From Bagarius yarrelli (Eukaryota; Chordata; Actinopteri; Siluriformes; Sisoridae): 64,000 nt of DNA. How positions within the stretch are numbered: the stretch's first letter is position 1; every line of letters starts with the position of its first letter. A program made the translations under genes and the position numbers. The notes below the pieces were generated by a model. It was not told the origin of the DNA, made no database searches, and saw only the letters and a program-made list of their open reading frames with translations. The stretch is from positions 1,015,001 to 1,079,000 of the forward strand of contig VCAZ01000019.1 in NCBI GenBank assembly GCA_005784505.1. The letters are read 5' to 3'. Shown here piece by piece: positions 60,738 to 62,941 of the stretch.

Positions 60738-61349
60738 TCTGTTCATGTCAGCCCCATAAAACTGCAGAATCAACAAGTATGCATTCACAGTAGTGATAAA
60801 TTTAGATGGTGTAGGTGGTTGTTGTCTGTATGTGTCCCTGTGATGGACTGGTGATCCATCCAGGGTGACCGCTGACTTTCACCCAATAAAAGCTAGGATA
60901 GACCAGCAGATTCCTGTGACCCTAATTAGGAATAAGCGGGTAGAGACAATGAATAGATTAATTTTTTAATTTATTTAATTAAATTCATTTATTTACATAT
61001 ATTAATCTGCAGAAAACCTTATTTTACAACAACACAAAAAACGATTAGAGGTAAACAGAATTGAACTTACATACACCAGAGCTCACTTTCTGTAATTCAT
61101 CACTGCGCTGAACTTCTTATCTCTTAAATGCTCTTTCTTCTTCTCATCCTTCTCCGTGTGTCCTTAGAGAATCACTAACACTATTTACTGTTGTATAAAA
61201 GTTTCCTTGATTGAATACATTTTTTTTTATGTTTAGCCTTAAAGCTTCTTTATTAATCTGGCTGTGTTGTGTTTGTGTGTCTGTGTGGGATTTAGGGTCC
61301 ACGAGGGCCAGATGGTCAGACTGGTGAGGCTGGCACTGAGGGCAAAAAG
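11981..61349 (+). CDS. col27a1: Collagen alpha-1(XXVII) chain, 5' part of gene (29 exons, continues beyond window)
   Basis: This is the spliced coding region of a fibrillar collagen secreted into the extracellular matrix, known from cartilage and notochord. Exons: 11981-12033, 15967-16037, 19362-21043, then 26 short exons up to 61296-61349. They join into 1,049 codons without a stop. Domains: leader and signal peptide (residues 1 to about 38), TSPN domain (about 43-236, four Cys), a Lys/Pro/Ser/Thr-rich variable region (about 243-590), then the triple helix from residue 591. Of exons 4-29, 19 are 54 bases and 7 are 45 bases, all phase 0, so loss of any one would keep frame. The start of the mature region (EDVDVLQRL), the exon order, the interrupted exon 6 and the intronic mir-455 all match recalled human COL27A1 and argue against COL24A1 or COL5/COL11. 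The C-terminal half of the helix and the C-propeptide lie outside the window. Teleosts can carry a and b copies; I cannot tell which this is. Confidence 0.93.
12686..12736. repeat. (GATA)n microsatellite
   Basis: Run of ATAG/GATA units following a TA repeat at 12660-12676. Confidence 0.95.
13407..13580 (-). repeat. SINE-A copy
   Basis: Well preserved: 'gcatttggcagacgttctta', 'caattgagcaattgggggtt', 'ggtgctgggaatcaaccccc' and 'taaccactgcgctaccactt' on the + strand; the element is on the minus strand. Confidence 0.85.
13912..14300. repeat. Dispersed repeat family R3, copy 1 (partial)
   Basis: Shares 'actggtctggaagtggagaa', 'ctgagacaagctag', 'cttggctgtaacagtttt' and 'gtcagctagctggc' with the copies at 21478-22480 and 33765-34490, in the same orientation. 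I cannot classify it. Confidence 0.7.
15076..15655 (-). repeat. SINE-B copy with (CCAT)n and (CA)n tracts
   Basis: The CCAT/CCGT tract at 15076-15290 is the tail of the minus-strand element. The body follows ('cctgcttatttctaatcaca', 'cctatgggcaatttagaggc', 'acatgttttttggactgtag') and the tRNA-like head is at about 15590-15655. A pure CA tract at 15372-15440 lies within it. Long open frames here in several frames are artefacts of the repeats. Confidence 0.85.
15967..16037 (+). CDS. col27a1: col27a1 exon 2 (signal peptide core)
   Basis: Acceptor tgtttag, donor GAAG|gtagga, 71 bases. It encodes a strongly hydrophobic signal-peptide core (RALLLCTLLCCTCSSG) followed by LTEALSE and the first base of the Asp codon shared with exon 3. 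Phases on both sides fit exon 1 and exon 3. Cleavage probably falls near the SSG or TEA. Confidence 0.85.
16245..16412 (-). repeat. SINE-A copy
   Basis: 'gccatttggcagacgtcctc', 'ctgagcaattgggggttaag' and 'gccttgctcaggggcccagc' on the + strand. Confidence 0.8.
16788..16905 (-). repeat. SINE-A copy, truncated
   Basis: 'ctgagcaattaggggttaag', 'ttgctcaggggtctagcagt' and 'ttgggaatcgaaccccaatc'; the 'catttggcag' end is missing. Confidence 0.75.
17676..18151. mobile_element. Non-autonomous DNA transposon with imperfect TIRs
   Basis: The left end CAGTAGTACCTTGAATTAGG pairs imperfectly with the reverse complement of the right end (CAGTGGTGTCGTGACTTACA). It is flanked by TA on both sides. About 476 bp; no transposase is readable. 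The interior contains 'ggtgtttttttggggatctggaacagat'-type sequence seen in other dispersed repeats. Confidence 0.5.
18480..18760 (+). repeat. R4 repeat, head part
   Basis: Starts with 'caattcaattcaatttaatt', then 'gcgcttttaacaatggacat', 'aagcagctttacagaacata', 'aaaaactccctt' and 'aagggaaccc'. The same order of blocks occurs at 45165-45330 and, more decayed, at 22925-23110. Confidence 0.7.
18787..19168 (+). mobile_element. hAT-like non-autonomous element, copy 1
   Basis: Begins TAGAGATGCACGATAA and ends near TTGTGCACAA. Internal blocks ('tttaccagcaaatatacttt', 'attggatctgtttatcagat', 'accaggaatcatttattcta') recur in reverse orientation at 46622-47133, which defines a two-copy family. Confidence 0.55.
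19362..21043 (+). CDS. col27a1: col27a1 exon 3 (TSPN domain, variable region, start of triple helix)
   Basis: A single 1,682-base exon, acceptor ctgtgttgcag, donor GTG|gtaaga. The TSPN domain (residues about 43-236) shows the laminin-G-like DGHWHHLAL block and four Cys at residues 170, 215, 228 and 235, expected to form disulfides. Residues about 243-590 are low-complexity, rich in Lys, Pro, Ser and Thr, with many KPT/SKP-type repeats (densest at 20340-20610), no Cys and several N-X-S/T sites. The last 12 residues are GPPGQKGECGPV, the first Gly-X-Y triplets. This single large exon for TSPN plus variable region is a hallmark of COL27A1/COL24A1-type genes. Confidence 0.95.
21478..22480. repeat. 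Dispersed repeat family R3, copy 2 (longest)
   Basis: Starts near 'cccgactgatacacctctta' and shares long stretches with 33795-34480 ('ccatcaatactaaacaaaca', 'tttttattaaagcaagaaac', 'gggcagcactactgattctg') and with 13975-14300. No open frame. Possibly a non-autonomous element; ends not determined. Confidence 0.75.
22925..23110 (+). repeat. R4-like repeat, decayed
   Basis: Order 'tctcaaagcatttttacaga', 'cctacggtgacggcggtaat', 'gaaccttgagaggaacatca' and 'aaactcagattc' follows the R4 head. Confidence 0.45.
23923..23976 (+). CDS. col27a1: col27a1 exon 4 (54 bp, Gly-X-Y)
   Basis: Acceptor ttttttcag, donor CAG|gtacac. Encodes GIQGPPGKPGAPGKRGPQ, six triplets in frame with exon 3. Confidence 0.95.
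24117..24520 (+). repeat. tRNA-derived SINE (SINE-C), split by a MITE
   Basis: The head 'gatggctttatggttaagtt' with 'ggggtttgagcccc' (A- and B-box-like) is followed by 'tgctccagaggtgctatatt' and 'ccctgtgctctgtcaagatg'. The tail 'aaattacaatgtgccgtaga' and 'aaataaag' resumes after the MITE at 24275-24462. Confidence 0.6.
24275..24462. mobile_element. hAT-type MITE with 8-bp target duplication
   Basis: TIRs: left CAGGGGTGTTCAACTGGATC, right end reverse complement CTGGGGTGTCCAAACTCGGT. Flanks GGATATGC (24267-24274) and GAATATGC (24463-24470) agree at 7 of 8 bases, the duplication size expected of hAT elements. The interior ('gcaagttggagctaaaccctgcaggacacc') is typical of a common fish MITE. Confidence 0.8.
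25523..25561. repeat. (CA)n microsatellite
   Basis: Pure CA run in intron 4. Confidence 0.97.
25772..25825 (+). CDS. col27a1: col27a1 exon 5 (54 bp, Gly-X-Y)
   Basis: Acceptor ttgtgttgcag, donor AAA|gtatgc. Encodes GPPGPHGNPGRPGPPGLK. A ~400-base pyrimidine tract starts just after the donor. Confidence 0.95.
25832..26222. repeat. Long polypyrimidine (TTTC/TC)n tract
   Basis: Nearly pure C/T on the + strand, including a TTTC run at 25883-25923 and CT runs. It creates several long but meaningless open frames on both strands. Confidence 0.95.
26460..26678. mobile_element. hAT-like MITE (GTTGCCAG ends) with 8-bp target duplication
   Basis: Left end CTAGGGTTGCCAGGTTGG, right end reverse complement CAGTGTTGCCAGATTGG. 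Flanks ATCAGGGC (26452-26459) and ATTAGGGC (26679-26686) agree at 7 of 8. Related ends occur at about 46799-46880. Confidence 0.75.
27053..27106 (+). CDS. col27a1: col27a1 exon 6 (54 bp, Gly-X-Y interruption)
   Basis: Acceptor ttttattag, donor AAG|gtgagt. Encodes GQKGDPGLSPGIAPKGAK. The Gly periodicity is broken (GLSPGIAPKGAK), giving an imperfection in the triple helix. Recalled human COL27A1 has an interruption of the same length here (GLSPGKAHDGAK). Confidence 0.95.
27713..27812 (-). repeat. SINE-A fragment
   Basis: 'aacagtggcaacttggtggt', 'gctgggaatcaaaccctt' and 'agcagtccaacactctaacc' on the + strand. Confidence 0.7.
28046..28200 (+). repeat. SINE-A copy, sense orientation
   Basis: Head 'cacagtggttaagttgttgg', B-box-like 'ggggttcgattccc', then 'gccactgctgggcccctgag' and 'gtcgctctggataagg'. 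This copy shows the tRNA-like head most clearly. Confidence 0.8.
28282..28335 (+). CDS. col27a1: col27a1 exon 7 (54 bp, Gly-X-Y)
   Basis: Acceptor tttgtttgtag, donor AAG|gtaggt. Encodes GDLGIVGPVGLPGLEGEK. Confidence 0.95.
28681..28743. repeat. (CA)n microsatellite
   Basis: CA run interrupted by one CC. Confidence 0.95.
29170..29351. mobile_element. Small MITE-like element
   Basis: Ends CAGGGGCGCCA and TGGCACCCCTG are inverted repeats with one mismatch; about 182 bp; interior 'gggcccacacactttggggg' and 'atagggcccaaaattgctag'. I see no clean target duplication. Confidence 0.55.
29886..30005 (-). repeat. SINE-A copy, truncated
   Basis: 'ctgagcaatttgggtttaag', 'ccttgctcagggacccagca' and 'attagcagtccaacacctta' on the + strand. 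Confidence 0.75.
31760..31875 (-). repeat. SINE-A fragment
   Basis: 'ggggtccagcagtggcagct', 'tggtggtactgggatttaaa' and 'gatcttccgattagcaagc'. Confidence 0.65.
31952..32551. mobile_element. MITE with TIRs, interrupted by a SINE
   Basis: Left TIR TTTAAAGGAATAGCTCACCC; right end reverse complement TTGAAGGAATAGTTTATCC. The body ('aaaaatgattactctgtcat', 'gttgttccaaacccaaaaga', 'cagaacacaacgcaagatat') resembles a widespread fish DNA element. SINE-D sits inside it at about 32003-32165. Confidence 0.65.
32003..32165 (+). repeat. tRNA-derived SINE (SINE-D) inside a MITE
   Basis: Head 'ggccatggtgtagtgggtta' with 'cctgggttctcaggtcc' (A- and B-box-like), then 'gtccctctctctcctgtttt' and the tail 'ctatcaataaagacacatgc'. 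Confidence 0.65.
32872..32916 (+). CDS. col27a1: col27a1 exon 8 (45 bp, Gly-X-Y)
   Basis: Acceptor tttttttacag, donor GTG|gtgagt. Encodes GQKGHPGPLGLPGEV. Confidence 0.95.
32917..33305 (+). other. col27a1 intron 8 (CT tracts and a SINE)
   Basis: 389 bases. A CT tract (about 32923-32968) follows the donor, a minus-strand SINE-A fills 32985-33110, and a long CT tract (33220-33303) runs into the acceptor of exon 9. Confidence 0.85.
32985..33110 (-). repeat. SINE-A copy
   Basis: 'tggcatttagcagacaacct', 'caactgagcaattgggtgtt' and 'ttgctcaggggcccagtggt' on the + strand. Confidence 0.8.
33306..33359 (+). CDS. col27a1: col27a1 exon 9 (54 bp, Gly-X-Y)
   Basis: Acceptor ctgtctctcag at the end of an ~85-base CT tract, donor CAG|gtgcag. 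Encodes GEQGPDGSAGAKGFPGRQ. Confidence 0.95.
33360..35937 (+). other. col27a1 intron 9
   Basis: Holds an R3 repeat copy (33765-34490). The rest (34.5-35.9 kb) is AT-rich and shows nothing recognisable. Confidence 0.6.
33765..34490. repeat. Dispersed repeat family R3, copy 3
   Basis: 'cccgactgatacacctctta', 'accatcaatactaaacaaac', 'gtcagctagctggccctggg' and 'gggcagcactactgattctg' match the copy at 21478-22480, same orientation, with an internal deletion. Confidence 0.75.
35938..35982 (+). CDS. col27a1: col27a1 exon 10 (45 bp, Gly-X-Y)
   Basis: Acceptor ttttttcag, donor CGG|gtaagt. Encodes GLPGPIGPHGPKGAR. The following intron carries mir-455. Confidence 0.95.
36229..36497 (-). mobile_element. 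LTR of BEL/Pao-like element (left, shortened)
   Basis: On the minus strand it starts TGAACCCGTCCAGTAAATG, matching TGAACCGGTCCATTAGAGG of the right LTR; the other end (tgtgttgccagtttagggtgatgatcactg) aligns with the right LTR's tgttatcggcagtttaaggtaattatcactg. It is about half the length of its partner, so it has lost sequence. Confidence 0.6.
36498..38544 (-). pseudogene. Decayed BEL/Pao-like gag-pol interior
   Basis: Minus-strand fragments read like a BEL/Pao polyprotein. Near 38370-38480, just inside the right LTR, is a 'HPPVWLQEYEIYLP' block. At 38050-38130 is 'RGSKVSIPDFTCDEPRYLQG' (gag-like). At about 37560-37800 are 'YPVEELQCRYKHLQKL' and, after a frameshift, 'CPHLMTPIQ', like the segment before reverse transcriptase. 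Stops, frameshifts and the loss of reverse transcriptase and integrase show it is inactive. Assignment rests on remembered family motifs. Confidence 0.5.
36700..37157 (+). mobile_element. Internally deleted Tc1-like element, nested in the LTR element
   Basis: It carries the same terminal sequence as the Tc1 element at 56526-58064 ('caacacaaagtggcacataa', 'tcaaaattttaagcaaataa', 'gcatttgtattcagccccc'), then jumps from the 5' UTR side ('acctgtgtgtaatttagtct', 'cagtggtttgtaagagaaca') to the transposase 3' end ('ctctagatgtgcaaagctgg') and a second partial terminus at 37120-37157. Confidence 0.65.
38545..39063 (-). mobile_element. LTR of BEL/Pao-like element (right, 5' LTR)
   Basis: About 519 bp; shares both ends with 36229-36497. 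On the minus strand it starts TGAACC and the gag-like fragment follows it, so it is the 5' LTR. No clear flanking target duplication is seen. Confidence 0.6.
39105..40304 (-). mobile_element. Tc1-like DNA transposon, full length, inactivated
   Basis: Inverted repeats start CACTATATTGCCAAAAGTAT at 39105 and end with the reverse complement at 40304, with TA on each side (39103-39104, 40305-40306). This is a common fish Tc1 element. The transposase lies on the minus strand and is described separately. Confidence 0.95.
39182..40160 (-). pseudogene. Tc1-like transposase, broken by deletion and frameshifts
   Basis: Minus strand. The N-terminal part (about 40160-39970) has the DNA-binding helix-turn-helix region and the GRPRK motif. 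The middle (39613-39936) contains the first catalytic Asp (LCSDKSRFSF). The C-terminal part (39182-39655) has the second Asp (LFQHDCAPVHKA) and the Glu (DLNPIEHLWDELE), separated by 34 residues (DD34E). Roughly 60-70 bases are missing near 39620-39640 compared with related elements, and the three parts are in different frames, so no functional protein is encoded. Confidence 0.9.
40397..40425. repeat. (CA)n microsatellite
   Basis: Pure CA run between the Tc1 element and mir-455. Confidence 0.95.
41180..41275 (+). ncRNA. mir455: mir-455 precursor in intron 10 of col27a1
   Basis: The 5p arm (41195-41216, TATGTGCCCTTGGACTACAT then TG) and the 3p arm (41233-41253, beginning GCAGTCCATGGGCATATA) match the miR-455-5p and -3p sequences I know, with at most a base or two of difference. 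The arms pair in a stem with loop around GAGGCCAGCACC, extended by GAGG and CCTC at the base; the flank tccctggcgtgaggg is also as in the mammalian precursor. Human MIR455 lies in an intron of COL27A1 on the same strand, so both the sequence and the location agree. It is probably processed from the col27a1 primary transcript. miR-455 is known in cartilage. Confidence 0.96.
41372..41416. repeat. (CT)n tract at the exon 11 acceptor
   Basis: CT run, interrupted once by CCAT, merging with the polypyrimidine tract of exon 11. Confidence 0.95.
41419..41472 (+). CDS. col27a1: col27a1 exon 11 (54 bp, Gly-X-Y)
   Basis: Acceptor tctctctag, donor AGA|gtgagt. Encodes GFIGIPGLFGLPGPDGER, very close to recalled human exon content. 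Confidence 0.95.
41473..41873 (+). other. col27a1 intron 11
   Basis: 401 bases, AT-rich, ending in a CT tract and T run before exon 12. Nothing else is seen. Confidence 0.7.
41874..41918 (+). CDS. col27a1: col27a1 exon 12 (45 bp, Gly-X-Y)
   Basis: Acceptor tttttttcag, donor CCG|gtaatg. Encodes GSPGPPGKRGKMGTP. Confidence 0.95.
41919..42584 (+). other. col27a1 intron 12
   Basis: 666 bases with no recognisable repeat or RNA gene. Confidence 0.6.
42585..42638 (+). CDS. col27a1: col27a1 exon 13 (54 bp, Gly-X-Y)
   Basis: Acceptor ttcctgcag, donor CCT|gtaagt. Encodes GFPGDFGERGPPGADGEP. Confidence 0.95.
43262..43645 (-). repeat. SINE-B copy
   Basis: CCAT tail at the left, then 'gatctgctggagtctattcc', 'cctatggacaatttagaatc', 'aacgtacatgtttttggact' and the tRNA-like head near 43600-43645 on the minus strand. 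Confidence 0.85.
43833..43945 (-). repeat. SINE-B copy, internally deleted
   Basis: Tail 'ccatccatccatccattgtc', then 'tgctttatttctaatcaggg' and 'gatctgctggattctatcca', jumping to the head end 'aagccactgtgctgcccc'. Confidence 0.75.
44610..44790 (+). repeat. SINE-B copy, 5' truncated
   Basis: 'tcctcctacagtccaaaaac', 'gcccataggagtgagtgtgt' and 'ctgtgatggactggtgacct' in sense orientation. Confidence 0.8.
45165..45590 (+). repeat. R4 repeat copy
   Basis: 'gtgcttttaacaatggatat', 'aagcagctttacagaacata', 'aaaaactccctttg', 'ccttgagaggaatcagactc' and later 'gtagccagtgcagggatgat'. Same block order as 18480-18760. Confidence 0.65.
45917..46008 (+). repeat. SINE-A 3' fragment
   Basis: 'ccttgagcaattgcttagtt' and 'gggcgtctgccaaatgctat'. 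Confidence 0.7.
46462..46506 (+). CDS. col27a1: col27a1 exon 14 (45 bp, Gly-X-Y)
   Basis: Acceptor cttgtttcag, donor ATT|gtgagt. Encodes GVIGSAGPPGVSGLI. Confidence 0.95.
46507..48453 (+). other. col27a1 intron 14
   Basis: Holds the hAT-like element at 46622-47133 and a SINE-A tail fragment near 47690-47722. Otherwise AT-rich sequence with nothing recognised. Confidence 0.6.
46622..47133 (-). mobile_element. hAT-like non-autonomous element, copy 2 (inverted relative to 18787)
   Basis: Starts near ATGATGCAC and ends GTGCATCCCTAA. Blocks 'tagatccaataaagttcgac', 'gctggtcaatcaattagtct' and 'aaatgattcctggtatttta' are reverse complements of blocks in 18787-19168. It also contains repeated GTTGCCAGATTGG-type sequence (46806-46880) from another MITE. 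Confidence 0.55.
48454..48507 (+). CDS. col27a1: col27a1 exon 15 (54 bp, Gly-X-Y)
   Basis: Acceptor ttattgtag, donor AAG|gttagt. Encodes GDMGPSGVVGLPGLIGLK. Confidence 0.95.
48508..50133 (+). other. col27a1 intron 15
   Basis: Holds a SINE-A (48735-48908) and, at about 49414-49605, a piece resembling a dispersed fish DNA repeat ('ccaatattttattcttaata', 'tttgatgccggctgcaggtt', 'agttgggacc'). Confidence 0.55.
48735..48908 (+). repeat. SINE-A copy, sense
   Basis: Head 'ggtggctcggtggttaaggt', B-box-like 'tggattcaattcc', then 'gggcatttgccaaattctgt' at the 3' end. Confidence 0.8.
50134..50178 (+). CDS. col27a1: col27a1 exon 16 (45 bp, Gly-X-Y)
   Basis: Acceptor ctgtgtgccag, donor AAG|gtgatc. Encodes GVAGNMGESGLKGDK. 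Confidence 0.95.
50179..52160 (+). other. col27a1 intron 16
   Basis: About 2 kb of AT-rich sequence. Only a short SINE-A fragment (51650-51680) is recognised. Confidence 0.55.
52161..52214 (+). CDS. col27a1: col27a1 exon 17 (54 bp, Gly-X-Y)
   Basis: Acceptor ctgtctcttag, donor AAG|gtacac. Encodes GEIGPPGQQGEIGFQGDK. Confidence 0.95.
52215..53202 (+). other. col27a1 intron 17
   Basis: 988 bases. The part at about 52640-53045 ('gcgtttattgaggaagctaa', 'gtgacggatagcgtgtgctt', 'gtggacacacggttctgg') has the look of a dispersed repeat, but I cannot classify it and see no second copy here. Confidence 0.45.
53203..53256 (+). CDS. col27a1: col27a1 exon 18 (54 bp, Gly-X-Y)
   Basis: Acceptor ttgttttag, donor CAG|gtgagc. 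Encodes GIQGLPGLPGPRGKPGPQ. Confidence 0.95.
53400..54030 (+). repeat. SINE-B copy with (TG)n and long (GGAT)n tail
   Basis: 'gcctcacagcaagaaggctg', 'cgtatcccccgcaggggtct', 'ggagtttccatgttcttcct', a TG run (53586-53634), 'ctgtgataaactggtgatct', then 'gattaggaagaagtgggtat' and a degenerate GGAT/GATA tract at 53765-54030. Confidence 0.85.
54040..54440 (+). mobile_element. L2-like LINE 3' end with 57-bp tandem repeats
   Basis: The end 'ccttgcacaatgacaataaa' followed by 'gttgaatctaatctaatcta' is the typical 3' tail of fish L2-type LINEs. Upstream, a 57-bp unit (ccataactatctattgttac...) is repeated about 3.5 times, with unit starts at 54116, 54173, 54230 and 54287. Confidence 0.65.
54569..54622 (+). 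CDS. col27a1: col27a1 exon 19 (54 bp, Gly-X-Y)
   Basis: Acceptor gttcttcag, donor GAG|gtataa. Encodes GKQGERGPDGISGPAGPE. The next intron is only 104 bases. Confidence 0.95.
54727..54780 (+). CDS. col27a1: col27a1 exon 20 (54 bp, Gly-X-Y)
   Basis: Acceptor ttgttttcag, donor AAG|gttagt. Encodes GFPGDIGPPGQNGPEGPK, nearly as in recalled human COL27A1. Confidence 0.95.
54805..54970 (+). repeat. SINE-A copy filling intron 20
   Basis: Head 'gtgatagctcagtgattaag', B-box-like 'tgggttcaatttcc', 3' end 'agtcactctggataaggaca' and 'ctgctaaatgctgtaaatgt'. It makes up about half of the 358-base intron (54781-55138). Confidence 0.85.
55139..55192 (+). CDS. col27a1: col27a1 exon 21 (54 bp, Gly-X-Y)
   Basis: Acceptor gccacacag, donor GAG|gtgtgt. 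Encodes GAPGARGLPGPRGAAGRE. Intron 21 is 110 bases. Confidence 0.95.
55303..55347 (+). CDS. col27a1: col27a1 exon 22 (45 bp, Gly-X-Y)
   Basis: Acceptor ctgtatgtaag, donor GAG|gtaagc. Encodes GDEGPLGLPGPTGLE. Confidence 0.95.
55348..56274 (+). other. col27a1 intron 22
   Basis: 927 bases. A 5' stub of SINE-B ('ggcagaacggtggcttagtg', 55405-55432) is seen. The rest is unclassified. Confidence 0.55.
56275..56328 (+). CDS. col27a1: col27a1 exon 23 (54 bp, Gly-X-Y)
   Basis: Acceptor tatcttctcag, donor AAG|gttaaa. Encodes GIMGNKGFPGKVGPEGVK. Intron 23 is only 81 bases, the shortest seen. Confidence 0.95.
56410..56454 (+). CDS. col27a1: col27a1 exon 24 (45 bp, Gly-X-Y)
   Basis: Acceptor accttttcag, donor AGA|gtaagt. 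Encodes GEQGDIGKAGLMGER. Confidence 0.95.
56526..58064 (-). mobile_element. Second Tc1-like DNA transposon, inactivated
   Basis: Left end CAGTGCCTTAAAAAAGTATT and right end (tatgaatacattttgaaggaattg) are diverged inverted repeats flanked by TA (56524-56525, 58065-58066). Long subterminal regions also pair ('tcaaaattttaagcaaataa' left, 'ttatttgcttaaaatttt' right). A transposase relic lies on the minus strand. Confidence 0.8.
56740..57710 (-). pseudogene. Tc1-like transposase relic
   Basis: Minus strand, start at 57710 (MKTEELTRQVRDEVVEKLKA), GRPPK-like hinge 'RHGHPAKLTDRARRALVREA' near 57480-57550, 'NTVHHPEHTIPTVKHG' near 57180-57230, and the C-terminal 'PDLNPIKHLW' near 56910-56930 where the catalytic Glu codon has become Lys (56909-56911). 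A stop interrupts the second-Asp block near 57025 and frames shift repeatedly. Confidence 0.8.
58150..58203 (+). CDS. col27a1: col27a1 exon 25 (54 bp, Gly-X-Y)
   Basis: Acceptor tgtgtgtag, donor AAG|gtgagc. Encodes GLVGFVGPVGEPGIAGEK. Intron 25 is 107 bases. Confidence 0.95.
58311..58364 (+). CDS. col27a1: col27a1 exon 26 (54 bp, Gly-X-Y)
   Basis: Acceptor gtttttccag, donor ACT|gtaagt. Encodes GDRGETGLPGPPGEKGST. Confidence 0.95.
58770..58850 (-). repeat. SINE-A fragment
   Basis: 'acagacacccttatcctgag', 'cgacttacatt' and 'caattgggggttaagggcc'. Confidence 0.7.
59112..59372 (-). repeat. SINE-B copy, internally shortened
   Basis: 'attcattcatttatcttcta', 'gatctgctgaagtctatttc', 'ctggactgtgggaggaaacc' and 'gccttcttgctgtgaggcaa', with the minus-strand head at 'cactaagtcactgtgctgcc'. 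Confidence 0.8.
60339..60392 (+). CDS. col27a1: col27a1 exon 27 (54 bp, Gly-X-Y)
   Basis: Acceptor ttgtttcag, donor CCC|gtaagt. Encodes GHPGTPGEAGPPGPPGSP. Intron 27 is 195 bases. Confidence 0.95.
60588..60641 (+). CDS. col27a1: col27a1 exon 28 (54 bp, Gly-X-Y)
   Basis: Acceptor gtcatttag, donor CGG|gtaagt. Encodes GAPGSAGPAGARGTKGRR. Confidence 0.95.
60642..61295 (+). other. col27a1 intron 28
   Basis: Holds a CA tract (60690-60732) and the 3' part of a SINE-B (60810-60960: 'ctgtgatggactggtgatcc', 'cagcagattcctgtgaccct'). Confidence 0.75.
61296..61349 (+). CDS. col27a1: col27a1 exon 29 (54 bp, Gly-X-Y), last exon in window
   Basis: Acceptor gggatttag, donor AAG|gtaaga. Encodes GPRGPDGQTGEAGTEGKK. 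No further exon is found before 64000; the next should lie beyond the DIRS insertion. Confidence 0.95.
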
Positions 61350-62140
61350 GTAAGATTGTCTTAAAGTGGTCAATGCTTATACAACATAATACTAGGGAAC
61401 TTTTTTGACTGCTATACCAAAGCTGGATGCAGCAAAAACATTTTTATTTTATGTTCATTTCTTTTTATAGGTTACTGTGTAAACATTATAACCACTCACA
61501 CTAAAAGAAACTTTTTTTATAAAGATGTGTCAAATGATGAAAATAATATTGTGTGTTTTACCAAAACAGAGATTTATCTCAGTATAGTGTTTCTAGCATA
61601 AAAAATAGCCTTTTTGTGTTTTTAAGTTATTTTTTGTTTTATAGTGGAACTAAATATACAATGGTATCTAAATGTATGGGACTCTGAGAATTGATTGTTT
61701 TAATTTATTTTAAAAATGAAAGTAAAAGCTTGTCAAACAAAGAGATAAATTTTCAGTATCTGTTCAGTATCTATTTTTAAATCATTGGTTAATGTTACAC
61801 AACTTATAATCTATTTTTTTTACAAGTTACAATGTAATTAATACCATTAAAGCACATAATTTTAGATTGCAATAAATTTGTTTTAATATGGATTAGCAGC
61901 TTTTACACAAAGTTACACAAAAAAGGAACTAGTGGTCTCAGAATGTTGGATTCTTATATAATACGATACTATACTAGAGTAGACTAGACTAGACTATAAT
62001 ATACTATACTATACTGTTCTGTACTAGACTATACTATAATATATTATACTATACTACATTGCACTATTTTCTACTGTATTATAACATACCATACATTATA
62101 CTATACTATACTACATTACACTGTACTATACTATACTAAA
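61350..62140 (+). other. col27a1 intron 29, unique part and CTATA-rich tract
   Basis: AT-rich sequence with nothing recognised until a low-complexity ACTATACTATA-type tract at about 61967-62139, which abuts the DIRS-like element. Confidence 0.7.
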
Positions 62141-62941
62141 CGTCTCGGTTACGTATGGTAACTGATACAGGGAACGGAGATGTGTGTTGAGTAAAGACAC
62201 TAGGGGTCACGTTTTAGCAGCTCGAATACCACTGATTTATTTTAAAAACTCTAATAAAATTGGATGAGCAGAATTTGCAAAGCCAGTCACACCCCGGACT
62301 TCCGGGTATAAATAGACCGGCCATGAAACTGCTCATCGTTCTGCCTGAGGAGCCAGAGACGACTCCCCGGGGACGGTCCGGTGCAGTGGCATAAGAGACA
62401 CAACGTCTCCATTTTCTTCATCAGGGAACAAGGGTTACCATATGTAACCGAGACGTTCCCTATCTGTCGTTCACTTTAATGTTGTGTCGAGTGACGGCAC
62501 TAGAGGTCCATTACAACACGCCATTTGGGGGGTAGTATGTGAAGAATCACCTAGGACTAACAAAAAAGAGGCAGTACAACATAGGAAAAGGGCCCCGGAC
62601 GCCAGAGCTGGGGGGACACATTGTTTCTACTTACGGAGATGGGGAACACTGTGAGAAACACACATGCGGCCGTCTCAGGAGCCACTACATGCGGACAACA
62701 ATCTAGCGAGGGTTCCTCGGTGGAAACCACCTTGCCTGGCGTTAGGGTTCCCTGACTGGTCCCTCCACTGGATCGGCTGGGGGGTGGAGTGTGCTGTTGA
62801 TGGGAAAAAAAGTGGACCCCGTGGCAGACAACAGAACCTTTAGAAACCAAAAAGGTGTATCCCTACCCCGGAGGGGAGGAATGCTGGGGACAAGCTCTAC
62901 CCCTTCTTCAGACTCACGGGCACCACACAAGACTCTAGAGA

